Assembly: GCA_965226545.1 (NCBI GenBank)
Contig: OZ245364.1
Location: 2,356,001 to 2,420,000 of the forward strand
DNA: 64,000 bases
Reading direction: 5' to 3'
DNA from: JAHRAW01 sp965226545
GTDB lineage: Bacteria; Pseudomonadota; Gammaproteobacteria; Arenicellales; Poriferihabitantaceae
Positions 26,132-35,587 of this stretch are shown piece after piece (positions within the stretch are counted from its first letter, which is position 1; every line of letters starts with the position of its first letter). A program made the position numbers and the translations under genes. Under the pieces are notes generated by a model. The model did no database searches. It saw only the letters and a program-made list of their open reading frames with translations, and was not told where the DNA came from.

Positions 26132-27301
26132 ATGAAGTTTGTTGACGAAGCCATCATCGAAGTTTCCGCCGGCAAAGGCGGCGACGGCGCGTTGAGTTTT
26201 CTGCGCGAACGGCATCGCCCCAAAGGCGGGCCGGACGGCGGCAACGGCGGCGACGGCGGCAGCGTCTATCTGTGCGCCGACGCCGCGCTCAACACGCTGG
26301 CTGATTTTCGCCACATCCGCATCTATCGCGCGCGCGGCGGGCAACGCGGCGGCGCGCGCGACAAATTCGGCGCCTGCGCGGACGATTTGTCGGTGCGCAC
26401 GCCGCCCGGCACGCAGGTGTCCGACGCCGACAGCGGCGAAGTCATCGGCGAAGTGTTGCGCCCCGGCGAACGTTTATTGGTGGCGCGCGGCGGGCGCGGC
26501 GGCTTGGGCAACGCGCGATTTAAATCCAGCATCAACCGCGCGCCGCGCCGCACCACCGCCGGACGCGGCGGCGACCGTCGCCGCCTCAAACTCGAACTCA
26601 AACTGCTCGCCGATGCCGGCTTGCTCGGGCGACCGAACGCCGGCAAATCGACGCTGCTCAATTGCATATCACACGCGCGCGCCAAAACCGCCGACTATCC
26701 ATTCACCACCCTGCACCCGCAACTCGGCGTCATCGAACGCGACGCCGGACGTTTTGTCGTCGCCGACATCCCCGGCTTAATCGGCGGCGCGGCACAAGGC
26801 GCCGGCTTGGGCGCACAATTTTTACGCCACTTGACGCGCACTCGATTGTTGTTGCATCTAATTGATGTCGCACCCGACGCCGCAGGCGAAGACACTGTCG
26901 ATGCAACCGTCGATGCCGACAACGACTCGCGCATCGACTCCATCACCGCCGCGATTACCGATGCAATTAACGAAACCGAAAACGAACTGCACGCGCACGA
27001 CTCTGCATTGGCGCACAAAGAACGTTGGCTGGTGCTTAACAAAATCGACCGCCTCACCGCACGTCAACTCGATGCATTGCGCGCACAATTTTCCGCACAT
27101 CAACGCCCGGTGTTTTTCATCGCCGCCATCGACGCACGCGGTTGTACGCAATTAATCGATGCGTTGGTGCAACGCTTAACGCAATTGACGCGCGATGAAG
27201 CGGTTGGTGACGGCAACAGTGACAGTCACAATGTCGCACACGACAACGTTAACGACATCAACATCCATAACGCCACCACAACCAAACCCGCCGCGCAATG
27301 A
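26132..27301 (+). CDS. obgE: Obg-family GTPase ObgE (CgtA)
   Basis: This essential GTPase acts in 50S assembly and stress responses. The glycine-rich Obg fold is at residues 1-158 (GKGGDGALSFLRERHRPKGG). G1 is LGRPNAGKSTLLN (about 170), G3 is DIPGLIGGAAQG and G4 is LNKIDRL. At 389 residues it is average. An Asp/Thr-rich segment (APDAAGEDTVDATVDADNDS, 26870-26940) and an Asn/Asp C-terminal tail (27205-27295) carry the same short-repeat signature seen in other genes here. Its TGA overlaps the proB ATG. Confidence 0.95.
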   Translation: MKFVDEAIIEVSAGKGGDGALSFLRERHRPKGGPDGGNGGDGGSVYLCADAALNTLADFRHIRIYRARGGQRGGARDKFGACADDLSVRTPPGTQVSDADSGEVIGEVLRPGERLLVARGGRGGLGNARFKSSINRAPRRTTAGRGGDRRRLKLELKLLADAGLLGRPNAGKSTLLNCISHARAKTADYPFTTLHPQLGVIERDAGRFVVADIPGLIGGAAQGAGLGAQFLRHLTRTRLLLHLIDVAPDAAGEDTVDATVDADNDSRIDSITAAITDAINETENELHAHDSALAHKERWLVLNKIDRLTARQLDALRAQFSAHQRPVFFIAAIDARGCTQLIDALVQRLTQLTRDEAVGDGNSDSHNVAHDNVNDINIHNATTTKPAAQ

Positions 27302-28464
27302 ACGACGCCGACCAAATCAAAGCGCGCACACAAGCGCAACATAAACTGACCGACTCATCGCGTTGGGTGGTCAAGGTTGGCAGTTCATTGTTGACGCGCG
27401 CCGGGCACGGCTTAAACAAACCGGCGATTGATTCATTGGTTACGCAGATGGCGACGTTGCGCAAAGACGGCGTCGAGATTTTATTGGTGTCGTCCGGCTC
27501 GATTGCAGCCGGCATGCAGCGAATGGGTTGGCAAACCCGCCCAACCGCGCTCGAACAACTGCAAGCCGCCGCCGCCATCGGGCAGATGGGGTTGGTCGAA
27601 TCCTATGAAACTTCGTTTAAGCGGTATGAATTAATTACCGCGCAAGTGCTGCTGACCCACGCCGATTTGGCTGACCGCGAACGTTACTTAAACGCGCGCA
27701 ACACCTTGCGCGCATTGTTCGCGCTCGATGTTGTGCCGATTATTAATGAGAACGATGCGGTGGTGAATGATGAGATTCGTTTCGGCGACAACGACACGCT
27801 CGCCGGCTTGGTCGCCAATTTGGTGGACGGCGAAATCGTCGTGCTGCTGACCGACCGCGAAGGGTTGTACAACGCCAACCCGGACGCGCAAGGCGCGACA
27901 TTAATTAAACACGCGCGCGCCGACGACGCCGCATTGTTATCAGTCGCCGGCGCACCGGGCGCGCACGGACGCGGCGGCATGGCAACCAAATTGTTGGCGG
28001 CACAAAAAGCCGCGCGCAGCGGCGCAACCACATTAATCGCCGACGGGCGATGCGACGACACCTTGCTGCGATTGCGCGAAGGCGTTTCGCTCGGCACGAT
28101 GCTCAGCCCCGGCGGCGGACGAATCGCGGCGCGCAAACAATGGCTCGCCAATTTGTTGCGCGGCAACGGCGAAGCCGTGCTCGACGACGGCGCGGTGCGC
28201 GTGTTGCGCGAATCCGGGCGCAGTTTATTGCCGATTGGCGTCGTCGAAATTCGCGGTGAGTTCCGCCGCGGCGATGTCATCACCTGCGTTGCGCAGAGCG
28301 GCGCCGAAGTCGCGCGCGGCTTGGTCAATTACAATTCCTTTGAAGCCGCGCGCATCGTCGGCAAACCGAGCGGCGCGATTGCGAAAATTTTGGGATATGG
28401 CGGAGACGCGGAATTAATCCACCGCGACAACATCGCGCTGACCGGCGAACGCGGCGAAGATTAA
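27298..28464 (+). CDS. proB: Glutamate 5-kinase with PUA domain
   Basis: This enzyme phosphorylates glutamate in the first step of proline synthesis and is the usual target of proline feedback. The kinase domain starts WVVKVGSSLLTRAGHGLN and contains PIINENDAVVNDEIRFGDND and LLTDREGLYNANP. A PUA domain follows (about 280-388) with FRRGDVITCV. At 388 residues it is full length. It overlaps obgE by 4 bp (ATGA at 27298). The obgE-proB order is common in gammaproteobacteria. Confidence 0.96.
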   Translation: MNDADQIKARTQAQHKLTDSSRWVVKVGSSLLTRAGHGLNKPAIDSLVTQMATLRKDGVEILLVSSGSIAAGMQRMGWQTRPTALEQLQAAAAIGQMGLVESYETSFKRYELITAQVLLTHADLADRERYLNARNTLRALFALDVVPIINENDAVVNDEIRFGDNDTLAGLVANLVDGEIVVLLTDREGLYNANPDAQGATLIKHARADDAALLSVAGAPGAHGRGGMATKLLAAQKAARSGATTLIADGRCDDTLLRLREGVSLGTMLSPGGGRIAARKQWLANLLRGNGEAVLDDGAVRVLRESGRSLLPIGVVEIRGEFRRGDVITCVAQSGAEVARGLVNYNSFEAARIVGKPSGAIAKILGYGGDAELIHRDNIALTGERGED

Positions 28465-28587
28465 CTCGACGAAGTCGATAAGTAACTTAAAGCAATGAAG
28501 TCGATGAACTCGAACAACTCGATGAAGCCGCGCGCCGCTTGCAAGACAACCGCTTGCAAAACAACCGCGCACGAATGGCACGAAAGG

Positions 28588-28854
28588 TTACGCGCTGAGC
28601 GCGCGCAGGCGATTATTCAATCGTTTTTTCAATCGCGCCGCGCGGTTTTTGTGATGCAACCCTTTGGACACTGCACGGTCGACGCGCTTGGCCGCGTGTT
28701 GATACGACTCCGTCGCCGCATCGCGGTCGTTGGCCGCGAGGTGTTTAAGAAATCGTTTGATGGCGGTGCGCAACGCCGAACGCCCGCTGACATTGCGAGT
28801 CCGACGTCGGATGTTTTGTCGCGCGCGTTTGCGCGCCTGCGGTGAATTTGCCAA
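28588..28854 (-). CDS. rpsT: 30S ribosomal protein S20 (TTG start)
   Basis: This small basic protein binds 16S rRNA. The 88 residues MANSPQARKRARQNIRRRTR to the C-terminus match S20. The initiation codon is TTG (28854-28852), preceded by GAGG. E. coli rpsT also starts with UUG, which is part of its translational autoregulation, so the same control is plausible here. It is divergent from murJ, the conserved rpsT/murJ arrangement. Confidence 0.96.
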   Translation of the reverse strand: MANSPQARKRARQNIRRRTRNVSGRSALRTAIKRFLKHLAANDRDAATESYQHAAKRVDRAVSKGLHHKNRAARLKKRLNNRLRALSA

Positions 28855-28898
28855 AGTCGCCTCGTGCCGCGGTTGCGGCGTGGTTAAACTGGGCGCGC

Positions 28899-28927
28899 AG
28901 TGTCGCCGATTGCGCCGCCGATGTCAA
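28899..28927 (-). promoter_or_regulatory. Candidate rpsT promoter
   Basis: On the minus strand a perfect TTGACA (28922-28927) is 17 bp upstream of GACACT (28899-28904), giving a leader of roughly 40 nt before the rpsT TTG. The -10 is weak. Confidence 0.5.
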
Positions 28928-28959
28928 GCGGCGCGATTGTGATTTGCGCACTGTGAATT

Positions 28960-29110
28960 GCGATTGCAATGTGTGCATTACAACTTGCGAATTGCGAATA
29001 TCGATTGTCAATTATCGATTGTCGATTGTGAATTGTGAACTACGAATTACGAATTACGAATTGCAAATTGCGAATCGCGAATTGCGAATCGACACTTGCA
29101 ACCGTTACCT
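28960..29110. repeat. Heptamer-like CGAATTG/CGAATTA repeats upstream of murJ
   Basis: About twenty units of 7-8 bp such as GAATTGC, GAATTAC, GATTGTC recur through most of the 321-bp rpsT-murJ gap. No gene is seen. Confidence 0.7.
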
Positions 29111-29175
29111 GCAACCATCCACTTCGCCGCAACGCCGCACCGCATAAAAAACTTGCCTAAACAACCCGCCAACAA

Positions 29176-30738
29176 ATGCCCGCCAAACTAATTAAATCGG
29201 TTTCCGTTATTGGCGCGATGACGTTGTTGTCGCGCATCACCGGCTTGTTGCGCGATGTTGTGTTTGCGCATTTGCTCGGCGACGGCAAAGCCGCCGATGT
29301 GTTTTTTGTCGCGTTTCGCATTCCGAATTTCTTTCGCCGCATTTCCGGCGAAGGCGCGTTTTCGGCGGCGTTTGTGCCGGTGTTCACCGATTACCGCATG
29401 CATCAATCGCCGCAAACCACCGCGCGATTTTTGCAGTTGATGCTCGGACGATTCGGCGCGGTGTTGTTGGTCGCATCCGCGCTCGGTGTACTCGGCGCGC
29501 CGGCGTTGGTCGCGGCAATTGCGCCGGGATTTTTACGCGACGCCGCGCAATTTCAACTTGCGGTCGACGCCACGCGGCTGACCTTTCCGTATTTATTTTT
29601 CATCTCGCTGGTGGCGATGGCTGCGGCGATGCTTAACACCTGCGAACGATTCGCCGCGCCGGCCGCAACGCCGATATTGCTCAATCTATGTTTGATTGGC
29701 GCCGCCTTGTGGTTGGCGCCGCATTTTGCCGCCGGCGACGCGCCGCTTGCGCTTGGCATCGGCGTGTTGGTCGCCGGGCTGGCGCAGTTGTTGTTTCAAC
29801 TGCCGTTTTTGCGCCGCGAAAAATTAACCCTGCGCCCGCGCCTGCGCCAAGTCGCCGGCGACAAGATTGCCGCGGCCGGCGTCGCGCGCGTGTTTCGCCT
29901 GACCTTGCCGGCGGTGTTCGGCGCATCAGCCGCGCAAATCAATGTATTGGTCGGCACATTGCTGGCGTCGCTGTTGGCGACCGGCAGCATCTCGTGGCTG
30001 TATTATTCCGACCGCCTGATGGAGTTCCCGGTCGGCGTGTTTGGCATCGCCTTGGGCACGGCGATTTTGCCGAAGTTGTCGCGCCAAACCGCCGCGCCGA
30101 TGGCGTTTTCGCGCACCTTGGATTGGGCTGCAAGATGGGTGGTGTTAATCTGCGCGCCGGCTGCGGTCGGTTTGATTGCATTGCGCGCGCCGCTGATTGC
30201 GACCATTTATTATCACGGCGATTTCACCGCCAACGGCGTGCATCAAGCGGCAGCCGCATTGGCCGCATTCGCCTTCGGCTTGGGCGCGATTGTGTTGGTC
30301 AAGGTGCTCGCGCCGGGATTTTACGCGCGCCAAGACACCCGCACCCCGGTGCGCATCGCGGTAATTGCAATCGCGGTCAACATTGCATTGAGCGTGTTGT
30401 TGGCGCGACCGTTCGGGCATGTCGGGCTGGCGTTGGCGACTTCATTGGCGGCGTATTTAAACGCCGCCTTGTTGGCGCATCGATTAATTCGCCTGCGCAT
30501 CCTGATGCCAACGCGCGGCTGGCTTAAATTCCTCGCGCAAGTATGCATCGCCGCCGCTTGCATGGCCGTGCTGCTCGATTTCGGCGCGCGCGGCGATTGG
30601 TTGCTGTGGTCACCGTGGCGACGCGCCTTGCATCTCGCCGCGTGGGTCATCGGCGGTGCGGCGGTGTATTTTGCGGTGCTGCGGTTGACCGGCTTGCGGC
30701 TTGCATCTTTATGGCGCGCGCCGGCGGGGAGTGAATAG
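29176..30738 (+). CDS. murJ: Lipid II flippase MurJ (MviN)
   Basis: This inner-membrane flippase exports lipid II for peptidoglycan synthesis. The family start is well kept: SVSVIGAMTLLSRITGLLRD then FFVAFRIPNFFRRISGEGAF (about residues 40-65). There are about 14 hydrophobic segments, and SWLYYSDRLMEFPVGVFGIA lies in the middle. At 520 residues it is full length. The murJ-ribF-lspA-ispH order on one strand is conserved in gammaproteobacteria (ileS is missing between ribF and lspA). No Shine-Dalgarno sequence precedes the ATG. Confidence 0.95.
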   Translation: MPAKLIKSVSVIGAMTLLSRITGLLRDVVFAHLLGDGKAADVFFVAFRIPNFFRRISGEGAFSAAFVPVFTDYRMHQSPQTTARFLQLMLGRFGAVLLVASALGVLGAPALVAAIAPGFLRDAAQFQLAVDATRLTFPYLFFISLVAMAAAMLNTCERFAAPAATPILLNLCLIGAALWLAPHFAAGDAPLALGIGVLVAGLAQLLFQLPFLRREKLTLRPRLRQVAGDKIAAAGVARVFRLTLPAVFGASAAQINVLVGTLLASLLATGSISWLYYSDRLMEFPVGVFGIALGTAILPKLSRQTAAPMAFSRTLDWAARWVVLICAPAAVGLIALRAPLIATIYYHGDFTANGVHQAAAALAAFAFGLGAIVLVKVLAPGFYARQDTRTPVRIAVIAIAVNIALSVLLARPFGHVGLALATSLAAYLNAALLAHRLIRLRILMPTRGWLKFLAQVCIAAACMAVLLDFGARGDWLLWSPWRRALHLAAWVIGGAAVYFAVLRLTGLRLASLWRAPAGSE

Positions 30739-30883
30739 TGGCGGTGCATAGTTACAGTGACTTGTGACAGTGATTAGTGACCGACACGGTAACAAGTGAC
30801 AGTTACAGTGGCGATGCCGACGACGACCTCGGCATTGACCGCGACATTAATATCGACATCGAATTCGACATCAACCTCGAACA
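30739..30883. repeat. murJ-ribF spacer of GTGACA and GACATCGA hexamers
   Basis: The first half reads as GTGACTT/GTGACAG/GTTACAGT hexamers, the second as CGACATTAATATCGACATCGA-type hexamers. It belongs to the same hexamer family as 61-166. Confidence 0.65.
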
Positions 30884-31819
30884 ATGAAACTAATTCGCTC
30901 GATTGATTCGCCGGCGTTGCCGCGCGATTGCGCGTTGACCATCGGCAATTTTGACGCGGTGCATATCGGGCATCGCGCGATTTTGCGCGAACTTAAGCAA
31001 CGCGCATTGCAACGCAATTGCCCGGCGGTGGTGATGACCTTCGACCCGCATCCGCAGGAATACTTCGATGCGCAACCGCCGTGCGCGCGCTTGACCGGAT
31101 TGCCCGCGCGATTTTTTGCATTGCGCGAATGCGGCGTGGATTGCATGCTCGCGCTCAAGTTCAATCGCTGCCTGGCGCGCACCGACGCCGAGACCTTCAT
31201 CCGCAGATATTTGGTCGAACGCTTGCGCGTTAACTATTTGTTGATTGGCGACGACTTTCGTTTTGGCAGCCAACGCGGCGGCGATTATGCAATGTTGGCG
31301 CGCGCCGCCGAACAACATCATTATGAAATCGCGCGCATCGACAGCGTCACAAAAAACAACCGCCGCGTCAGCAGCACTTGGGTGCGCGAACTGCTCGCCG
31401 ATGGGCGATTGGACGACGCCGCGCAACTGCTCGGGCGTCGCTATGCGCATTGCGGGCGCGTCGTGCATGGCGCGCGGCGCGGCACCGATTGGGGATTCCC
31501 AACCATCAATCTGCCGTTGCGGCATGAGCCGGCGGTGCGCGGCGTGTTTGCGGTGTCTGTCGCAGGCTTGGGCGAGGCCAAATTGCCCGGCGTCGCCAGC
31601 GTCGGCACGCGCCCGACGATTGATGCAAGCGCGAATCAATCGATGCTCGAGGTGCATTTGTTTAACTGGTGCGGCGACGCGTATCGGCGGCGGGTGTGCG
31701 TCGAGTTTGTCGCCAAAATTCGCGATGAACTGCGCTTCGATACTTACGAGGAATTAATCAATCAAATCGCCGACGATGCGCGCATCGCCGCGCAAATTAT
31801 GCAACAATGCAGCCCATGA
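30884..31819 (+). CDS. ribF: Bifunctional riboflavin kinase / FAD synthetase
   Basis: This enzyme converts riboflavin to FMN and FAD. The N-terminal nucleotidyltransferase domain contains LTIGNFDAVHIGHRAIL and VMTFDPHPQEYF; LLIGDDFRFGSQRGGDY lies in the middle. The C-terminal kinase domain starts near residue 185 with GRRYAHCGRVVHGARRGTDW and GFPTINLPL. At 311 residues it is normal. The stop overlaps the likely lspA start (ATGATG at 31816-31821). Confidence 0.96.
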   Translation: MKLIRSIDSPALPRDCALTIGNFDAVHIGHRAILRELKQRALQRNCPAVVMTFDPHPQEYFDAQPPCARLTGLPARFFALRECGVDCMLALKFNRCLARTDAETFIRRYLVERLRVNYLLIGDDFRFGSQRGGDYAMLARAAEQHHYEIARIDSVTKNNRRVSSTWVRELLADGRLDDAAQLLGRRYAHCGRVVHGARRGTDWGFPTINLPLRHEPAVRGVFAVSVAGLGEAKLPGVASVGTRPTIDASANQSMLEVHLFNWCGDAYRRRVCVEFVAKIRDELRFDTYEELINQIADDARIAAQIMQQCSP

Positions 31820-32331
31820 TGACCCGAGACCAAAAAGAAGTCGGCAACCACTATCTGCGCTATGTGCTGTCGCTGTCGTTTATTTTATTAATCGCCGGCT
31901 TCGACCAAGACACCAAAAACACCATTGTCGAGAAATTGGCTGACGGGCGCACGGTCGAAGTAACCTCGTGGTTTAAACTCGTGTTGGTGCACAACCCCGG
32001 CGCGGCGTTTGGCGTACTCGCCGAAGCCGGCGCGTGGGCGCATTATTATCTCGTGTCGTTCGCCGTGCTGATGATGGTGTTGGTGATGATTTGGCTGTGG
32101 CGCGAAGTGTCGGTCAACATCGCCAACGCCGCGGCCTTGACGTTAATCGGCGGCGGCGCACTCGGCAATCTCACCGATCGCTTTCGCCACGGTCACGTCA
32201 TCGATTTTTTTGTGCTGCATTACGAATCGCATTATTTCCCTGCATTCAACGTCGCCGACCTCAGCATCACCTTCGGCGCGTTGACGTTGGTGTCCAGCGC
32301 ATTCGGCATTTGGTGGATTTTGCGCAAATGA
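31816..32331 (+). CDS. lspA: Lipoprotein signal peptidase LspA
   Basis: This inner-membrane aspartyl peptidase cleaves prolipoproteins at the lipidated cysteine. The catalytic aspartates lie in GGGALGNLTDRFRHGHVIDFF and FPAFNVADLSITFG, and LVHNPGAAFGVLAEAG is the third conserved block. At about 171 residues with four transmembrane helices it fits the family. The start at 31816 overlaps the ribF stop as ATGA; 31807 and 31819 are alternatives. Confidence 0.95.
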   Translation: MMTRDQKEVGNHYLRYVLSLSFILLIAGFDQDTKNTIVEKLADGRTVEVTSWFKLVLVHNPGAAFGVLAEAGAWAHYYLVSFAVLMMVLVMIWLWREVSVNIANAAALTLIGGGALGNLTDRFRHGHVIDFFVLHYESHYFPAFNVADLSITFGALTLVSSAFGIWWILRK

Positions 32332-32423
32332 TGCGGGCGACGGTGACGTTGACAACTTTGACGGTGACAGTTGCAAATAAACTTTTATACAAATAACTTT
32401 TACAGTGACTTAACGACAACGGC

Positions 32424-33410
32424 ATGACAACGGCAACGACCAAGCCATCGATGAAAGTAACCCTCGCCAACCCGCGCGGATTTTGCGCCGGCGTCGACCG
32501 CGCGATTTTAATTGTCGAGCGCGCCTTGGCAAAATACGGCGCGCCGATTTATGTCCGCCACGAAGTCGTGCATAACCGTTTTGTCGTCGACAATTTGCGC
32601 CAACAAGGCGCGGTGTTTGTCGATGACCTCGACCAAATCCCGCCAAACGCCACGGTAATTTTCAGCGCGCACGGCGTATCGCGCGCGGTGCGCCGCGATG
32701 CCGAACAACGTTCGCTCAATGTCTTCGACGCCACCTGCCCGTTGGTAACCAAAGTGCACATCGAAGTGCGCCAATACCGCAAACGCGGCTTCGAGATTAT
32801 CCTCATCGGTCACGCCGGCCATCCCGAAGTCGAAGGCACAATGGGACAAGCCGACGGCGGCATTCATTTAATCGAAAGCGAAGATGATGTCGCGGCGTTG
32901 ACGGTCGACCGCCCGCAGCAACTTGCATTCGTCAGCCAAACCACCTTATCGATGGACGACACCGCGCGCATTATCCAAGCCCTGCGCAACCGTTTCCCCA
33001 ACATCATCGGGCCGCGCAAGGACGACATTTGTTACGCCACGCAAAACCGACAGGACGCGGTCAAAAAACTCGCGCAACAATGCGACATTGTATTTGTCGT
33101 CGGCTCGCCCAACAGTTCGAATTCCAATCGCCTGCGCGAAATCGCCCGCCAATGCGGCGTGCCGGCATACCTCATCGACGGCGCCGCGCAAATTAAACCC
33201 GAATGGCTCATCGGCAAACAATGCGCCGGTGTAACCGCCGGCGCCTCAGCCCCCGAATCCCTGGTCGCCCGAGTCGTCGAACAACTCGGCGCCACCACCC
33301 GCGCGATTGAATTGGATGGACCGGCGGAAAACATTTCCTTTTCGCTGCCGGCAAAATTAAAACTCGATGCTGATGTTGATGTTGTCGCCGGTGACGAGGT
33401 AATGAAGTGA
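32424..33410 (+). CDS. ispH: 4-hydroxy-3-methylbut-2-enyl diphosphate reductase IspH
   Basis: This iron-sulfur enzyme makes IPP and DMAPP in the last step of the MEP pathway. The three cluster cysteines lie in ANPRGFCAGVDRAI, VFDATCPLVTKVH and DDICYATQNRQ. VVGSPNSSNSNRLREIA and AGASAPESLVARVVEQL are also typical. At 328 residues it is full length. It ends the murJ-ribF-lspA-ispH run. The spacer before it (32332-32423) contains GTGACG/GTTGAC hexamers. Confidence 0.96.
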   Translation: MTTATTKPSMKVTLANPRGFCAGVDRAILIVERALAKYGAPIYVRHEVVHNRFVVDNLRQQGAVFVDDLDQIPPNATVIFSAHGVSRAVRRDAEQRSLNVFDATCPLVTKVHIEVRQYRKRGFEIILIGHAGHPEVEGTMGQADGGIHLIESEDDVAALTVDRPQQLAFVSQTTLSMDDTARIIQALRNRFPNIIGPRKDDICYATQNRQDAVKKLAQQCDIVFVVGSPNSSNSNRLREIARQCGVPAYLIDGAAQIKPEWLIGKQCAGVTAGASAPESLVARVVEQLGATTRAIELDGPAENISFSLPAKLKLDADVDVVAGDEVMK

Positions 33411-33481
33411 CACGGTGACAATAGTGACGAAGCCGCCGAAGTAAACAAAGCAAACCATTAACAAAGTGCCCGCACAAAAAT

Positions 33482-33511
33482 TTGCGCAACCCGCCGCAGT
33501 TTATTTATAAT
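33482..33511 (+). promoter_or_regulatory. Promoter of tRNA-Thr
   Basis: TTGCGC (33482-33487) and a perfect TATAAT (33506-33511) are 18 bp apart, 16 bp before the mature tRNA end. Confidence 0.7.
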
Positions 33512-33527
33512 CCGCGACCATCCCCGC

Positions 33528-33600
<73 letters not shown>

Positions 33601-33664
33601 CCGTTTTTTTTATTGTCCAACGCACACCCAACTTGCGCGCCTGACTCGCCCGCCCGACTCGCGT

Positions 33665-34606
33665 TCACGCCAAGCGTATCGACTCGCCGAAACTTTTGCG
33701 ATAGCGCGATTCGAATTCATCTTGAGTGAATCGATGATTTTGCGTGCCGTGCTGTTCGATTTTAATGGCGCCGAGCAAGGTTGCAATGCGCGCGCAGGTG
33801 CGCCAATCCAGTTGGCGGGTGATGCCGTACAACAACCCGGCGCGAAAGGCGTCGCCGCAGCCGGTGGGGTCGACGGCGCGCGCGATGGGCGCGCAATCGA
33901 TGTGCAGGCATTCGCCGTTGTGATAAATGTCGGCGCCGCGTGCGCCGCGCGTTACGATTAACGCGTCGACGCGCCGCGCCAATTCATCGGCGTCCAATTC
34001 GGTTTTTTGCCGCAGCAATTCGTATTCATAATCATTGACCGCAACATATTTTGCGCGCTCGATAAACCGCAGCAATTCAGCGCAGTCAAACATCGGCAAC
34101 CCTTGCCCGGGGTCGAACACAAAGTCGATGCCGGCCGCATCAAATTGCGCGGCGTGCGCCAGCATCGCTTCGCGACCGTTTGGCGCGACGATGCCGAAAT
34201 CGGCGTCGGTGGGAATGTCGGCGCGATGCGCATCGTTCATCGCGCCGGGGTGAAACGCGGTGATTTGATTGTTGTCGATGTCGGTGGTGACAAACGCCTG
34301 CGCGGTCATTGCATCCGGCGTCTCGAGAATATGCCGCGACTCGATTTCATTTTGTTTCAGCCAATCTCGATACGGCGCAAAATCCGCGCCAACCGCGCCG
34401 ACCGGCAACGGCGCACCGCCGAGCAGTTTTAAGGTGTAGGCGATGTTGCCGGCGCAACCGCCGAATTCTCGCCGCAATTGCGGCACCAAAAAACTGACAT
34501 TAAGAATATGCACCTGCTCGGGCAGGATGTGATTCTTAAAGCGGTCTTCGAACACCATAATCGTGTCGTACGCAAACGAACCGCTGATGGCAACCGATGC
34601 ATTCAT
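33665..34606 (-). CDS. PfkB-family carbohydrate/nucleoside kinase (adenosine-kinase-like)
   Basis: This is a ribokinase-superfamily kinase. Signature 1 is FGGCAGNIAYTLKLLGG (about residues 48-64) and signature 2 with the catalytic base is DPTGCGDAFRAGLLYG (about 245-260). MNASVAISGSFAYDTIM at the start is typical of proteobacterial proteins annotated as adenosine kinase, but the substrate cannot be fixed from motifs. At 313 residues it is normal. It starts 4 bp after the DUF1428 stop, so the two probably form an operon read from the fur side. Confidence 0.88.
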   Translation of the reverse strand: MNASVAISGSFAYDTIMVFEDRFKNHILPEQVHILNVSFLVPQLRREFGGCAGNIAYTLKLLGGAPLPVGAVGADFAPYRDWLKQNEIESRHILETPDAMTAQAFVTTDIDNNQITAFHPGAMNDAHRADIPTDADFGIVAPNGREAMLAHAAQFDAAGIDFVFDPGQGLPMFDCAELLRFIERAKYVAVNDYEYELLRQKTELDADELARRVDALIVTRGARGADIYHNGECLHIDCAPIARAVDPTGCGDAFRAGLLYGITRQLDWRTCARIATLLGAIKIEQHGTQNHRFTQDEFESRYRKSFGESIRLA

Positions 34607-34609
34607 CGC

Positions 34610-34969
34610 TTACGCCGTTTCATCCAGCAGCACTTGAAAGCCGCCGTGGATTACGCGCTGGCCGTCGAACGGCATCGGGGTGTTGGCGTTGTGCACGCGT
34701 TCATCCTGCATAATTTTTTCCATGCCTTCATCGCGCGATTGTTTCGACTCCCACACAATCCACGAGAACACAATCGTCTCGCCGTCCTTGCAGTGCACCG
34801 CCTTGGCGAATGAGGTGACATCGCCCGGCGGTATGTCATCGCCCCAGCAATCGACAATTTGTTTTGCGCCGTATTGCTTTAAATATTGCGCCATCAATTG
34901 CGCGTGCTCGATAAACGCATCCTTGTTTTCAATCGGCACCGCCGCGACAAACCCGTCAACATAACTCAT
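34610..34969 (-). CDS. DUF1428 family protein
   Basis: This small soluble protein of unknown biochemical role matches the DUF1428 family: MSYVDGFVAAVPIENKDAF at the start, GAKQIVDCWGDDIPPG, and VFSWIVWESKQSRDEGMEKI with DERVHNANTPMPFDGQRVIH. The ATG at 34969 gives the family start; the frame continues to 35152 but runs into fur. It is 119 residues, the usual length, with a ferredoxin-like/dimeric alpha-beta-barrel fold expected. It lies between fur and the PfkB kinase. Confidence 0.88.
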   Translation of the reverse strand: MSYVDGFVAAVPIENKDAFIEHAQLMAQYLKQYGAKQIVDCWGDDIPPGDVTSFAKAVHCKDGETIVFSWIVWESKQSRDEGMEKIMQDERVHNANTPMPFDGQRVIHGGFQVLLDETA

Positions 34970-35016
34970 CTTAAAATCCTCACTGCGAAATGAAGCCGTG
35001 ATTGTATCAATTTTGT

Positions 35017-35454
35017 TCACTTCGCCGCGCAGGTTTTGCATTGCCCGTATAAAATTAATGCGTGGTCGTGCAATGTAAACCCGTGCCGCTTGGCGACCTT
35101 TTCCTGTTGCGATTCGATGTGCGCATCGACAAATTCGGTTACCCCGCCGCAATTAATGCACACCATGTGGTCGTGATGTTCGGCGTCGTTTAATTCGAAC
35201 ACCGCGCGTTCGCCTTCGAAGTTGTGACGAATCACCAGCCCGGCGTCTTCGAATTGCGTCAGCACTCGATACAACGTCGCCAACCCAATCGGCTGTTTGC
35301 GCTTCAATAAAATTTGATAAACATCCTCCGCCGCCATGTGCCGCACCGCACTGCTCTCCAACACCGACAACACCTTAAGGCGCGGCTGCGTGGTTTTTAA
35401 CCCCGCTTGTTTAAGCGCATGGTCACCGCCGGTTGTGGTCGTCACTGCTGCCAT
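35017..35454 (-). CDS. fur: Ferric uptake regulator Fur
   Basis: This is a metal-dependent repressor of iron uptake. The N-terminal winged helix contains LKQAGLKTTQPRLKVLSVLE and ATLYRVLTQFEDAGLV. The metal sites include HHDHMVCINCG and the C-terminal CKTC. At 145 residues it matches Fur (about 148) rather than Zur. Upstream (35455-35587) is A+T-rich with repeated AAGTGCACTT words; it is a likely promoter area, but I could not pick one. The hmuUV-type genes at 50611-52709 would be natural targets. Confidence 0.94.
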   Translation of the reverse strand: MAAVTTTTGGDHALKQAGLKTTQPRLKVLSVLESSAVRHMAAEDVYQILLKRKQPIGLATLYRVLTQFEDAGLVIRHNFEGERAVFELNDAEHHDHMVCINCGGVTEFVDAHIESQQEKVAKRHGFTLHDHALILYGQCKTCAAK

Positions 35455-35504
35455 TGTCGTCGTGGTTATGTTTCGTTGTTAACAAGTTACCGTGTTTGTC
35501 GCAC

Positions 35505-35580
35505 TTGGTTAAGTTAAGTAAGTGAAGTGCACTTATTAATCCACCGCACTTAATTAATTAAAGTGCACTTAATAAAGTGA
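35505..35580. repeat. AAGTGCACTT-type repeats upstream of fur
   Basis: GAAGTGCACTTATTAA, CCGCACTTAATTAATTAA and AAGTGCACTTAATAAAGTG recur within 75 bp. The core AAGTGCACTT is a perfect 10-bp palindrome present twice. This could be regulatory or simply another local repeat. Confidence 0.5.
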
Positions 35581-35587
35581 CCGCGCA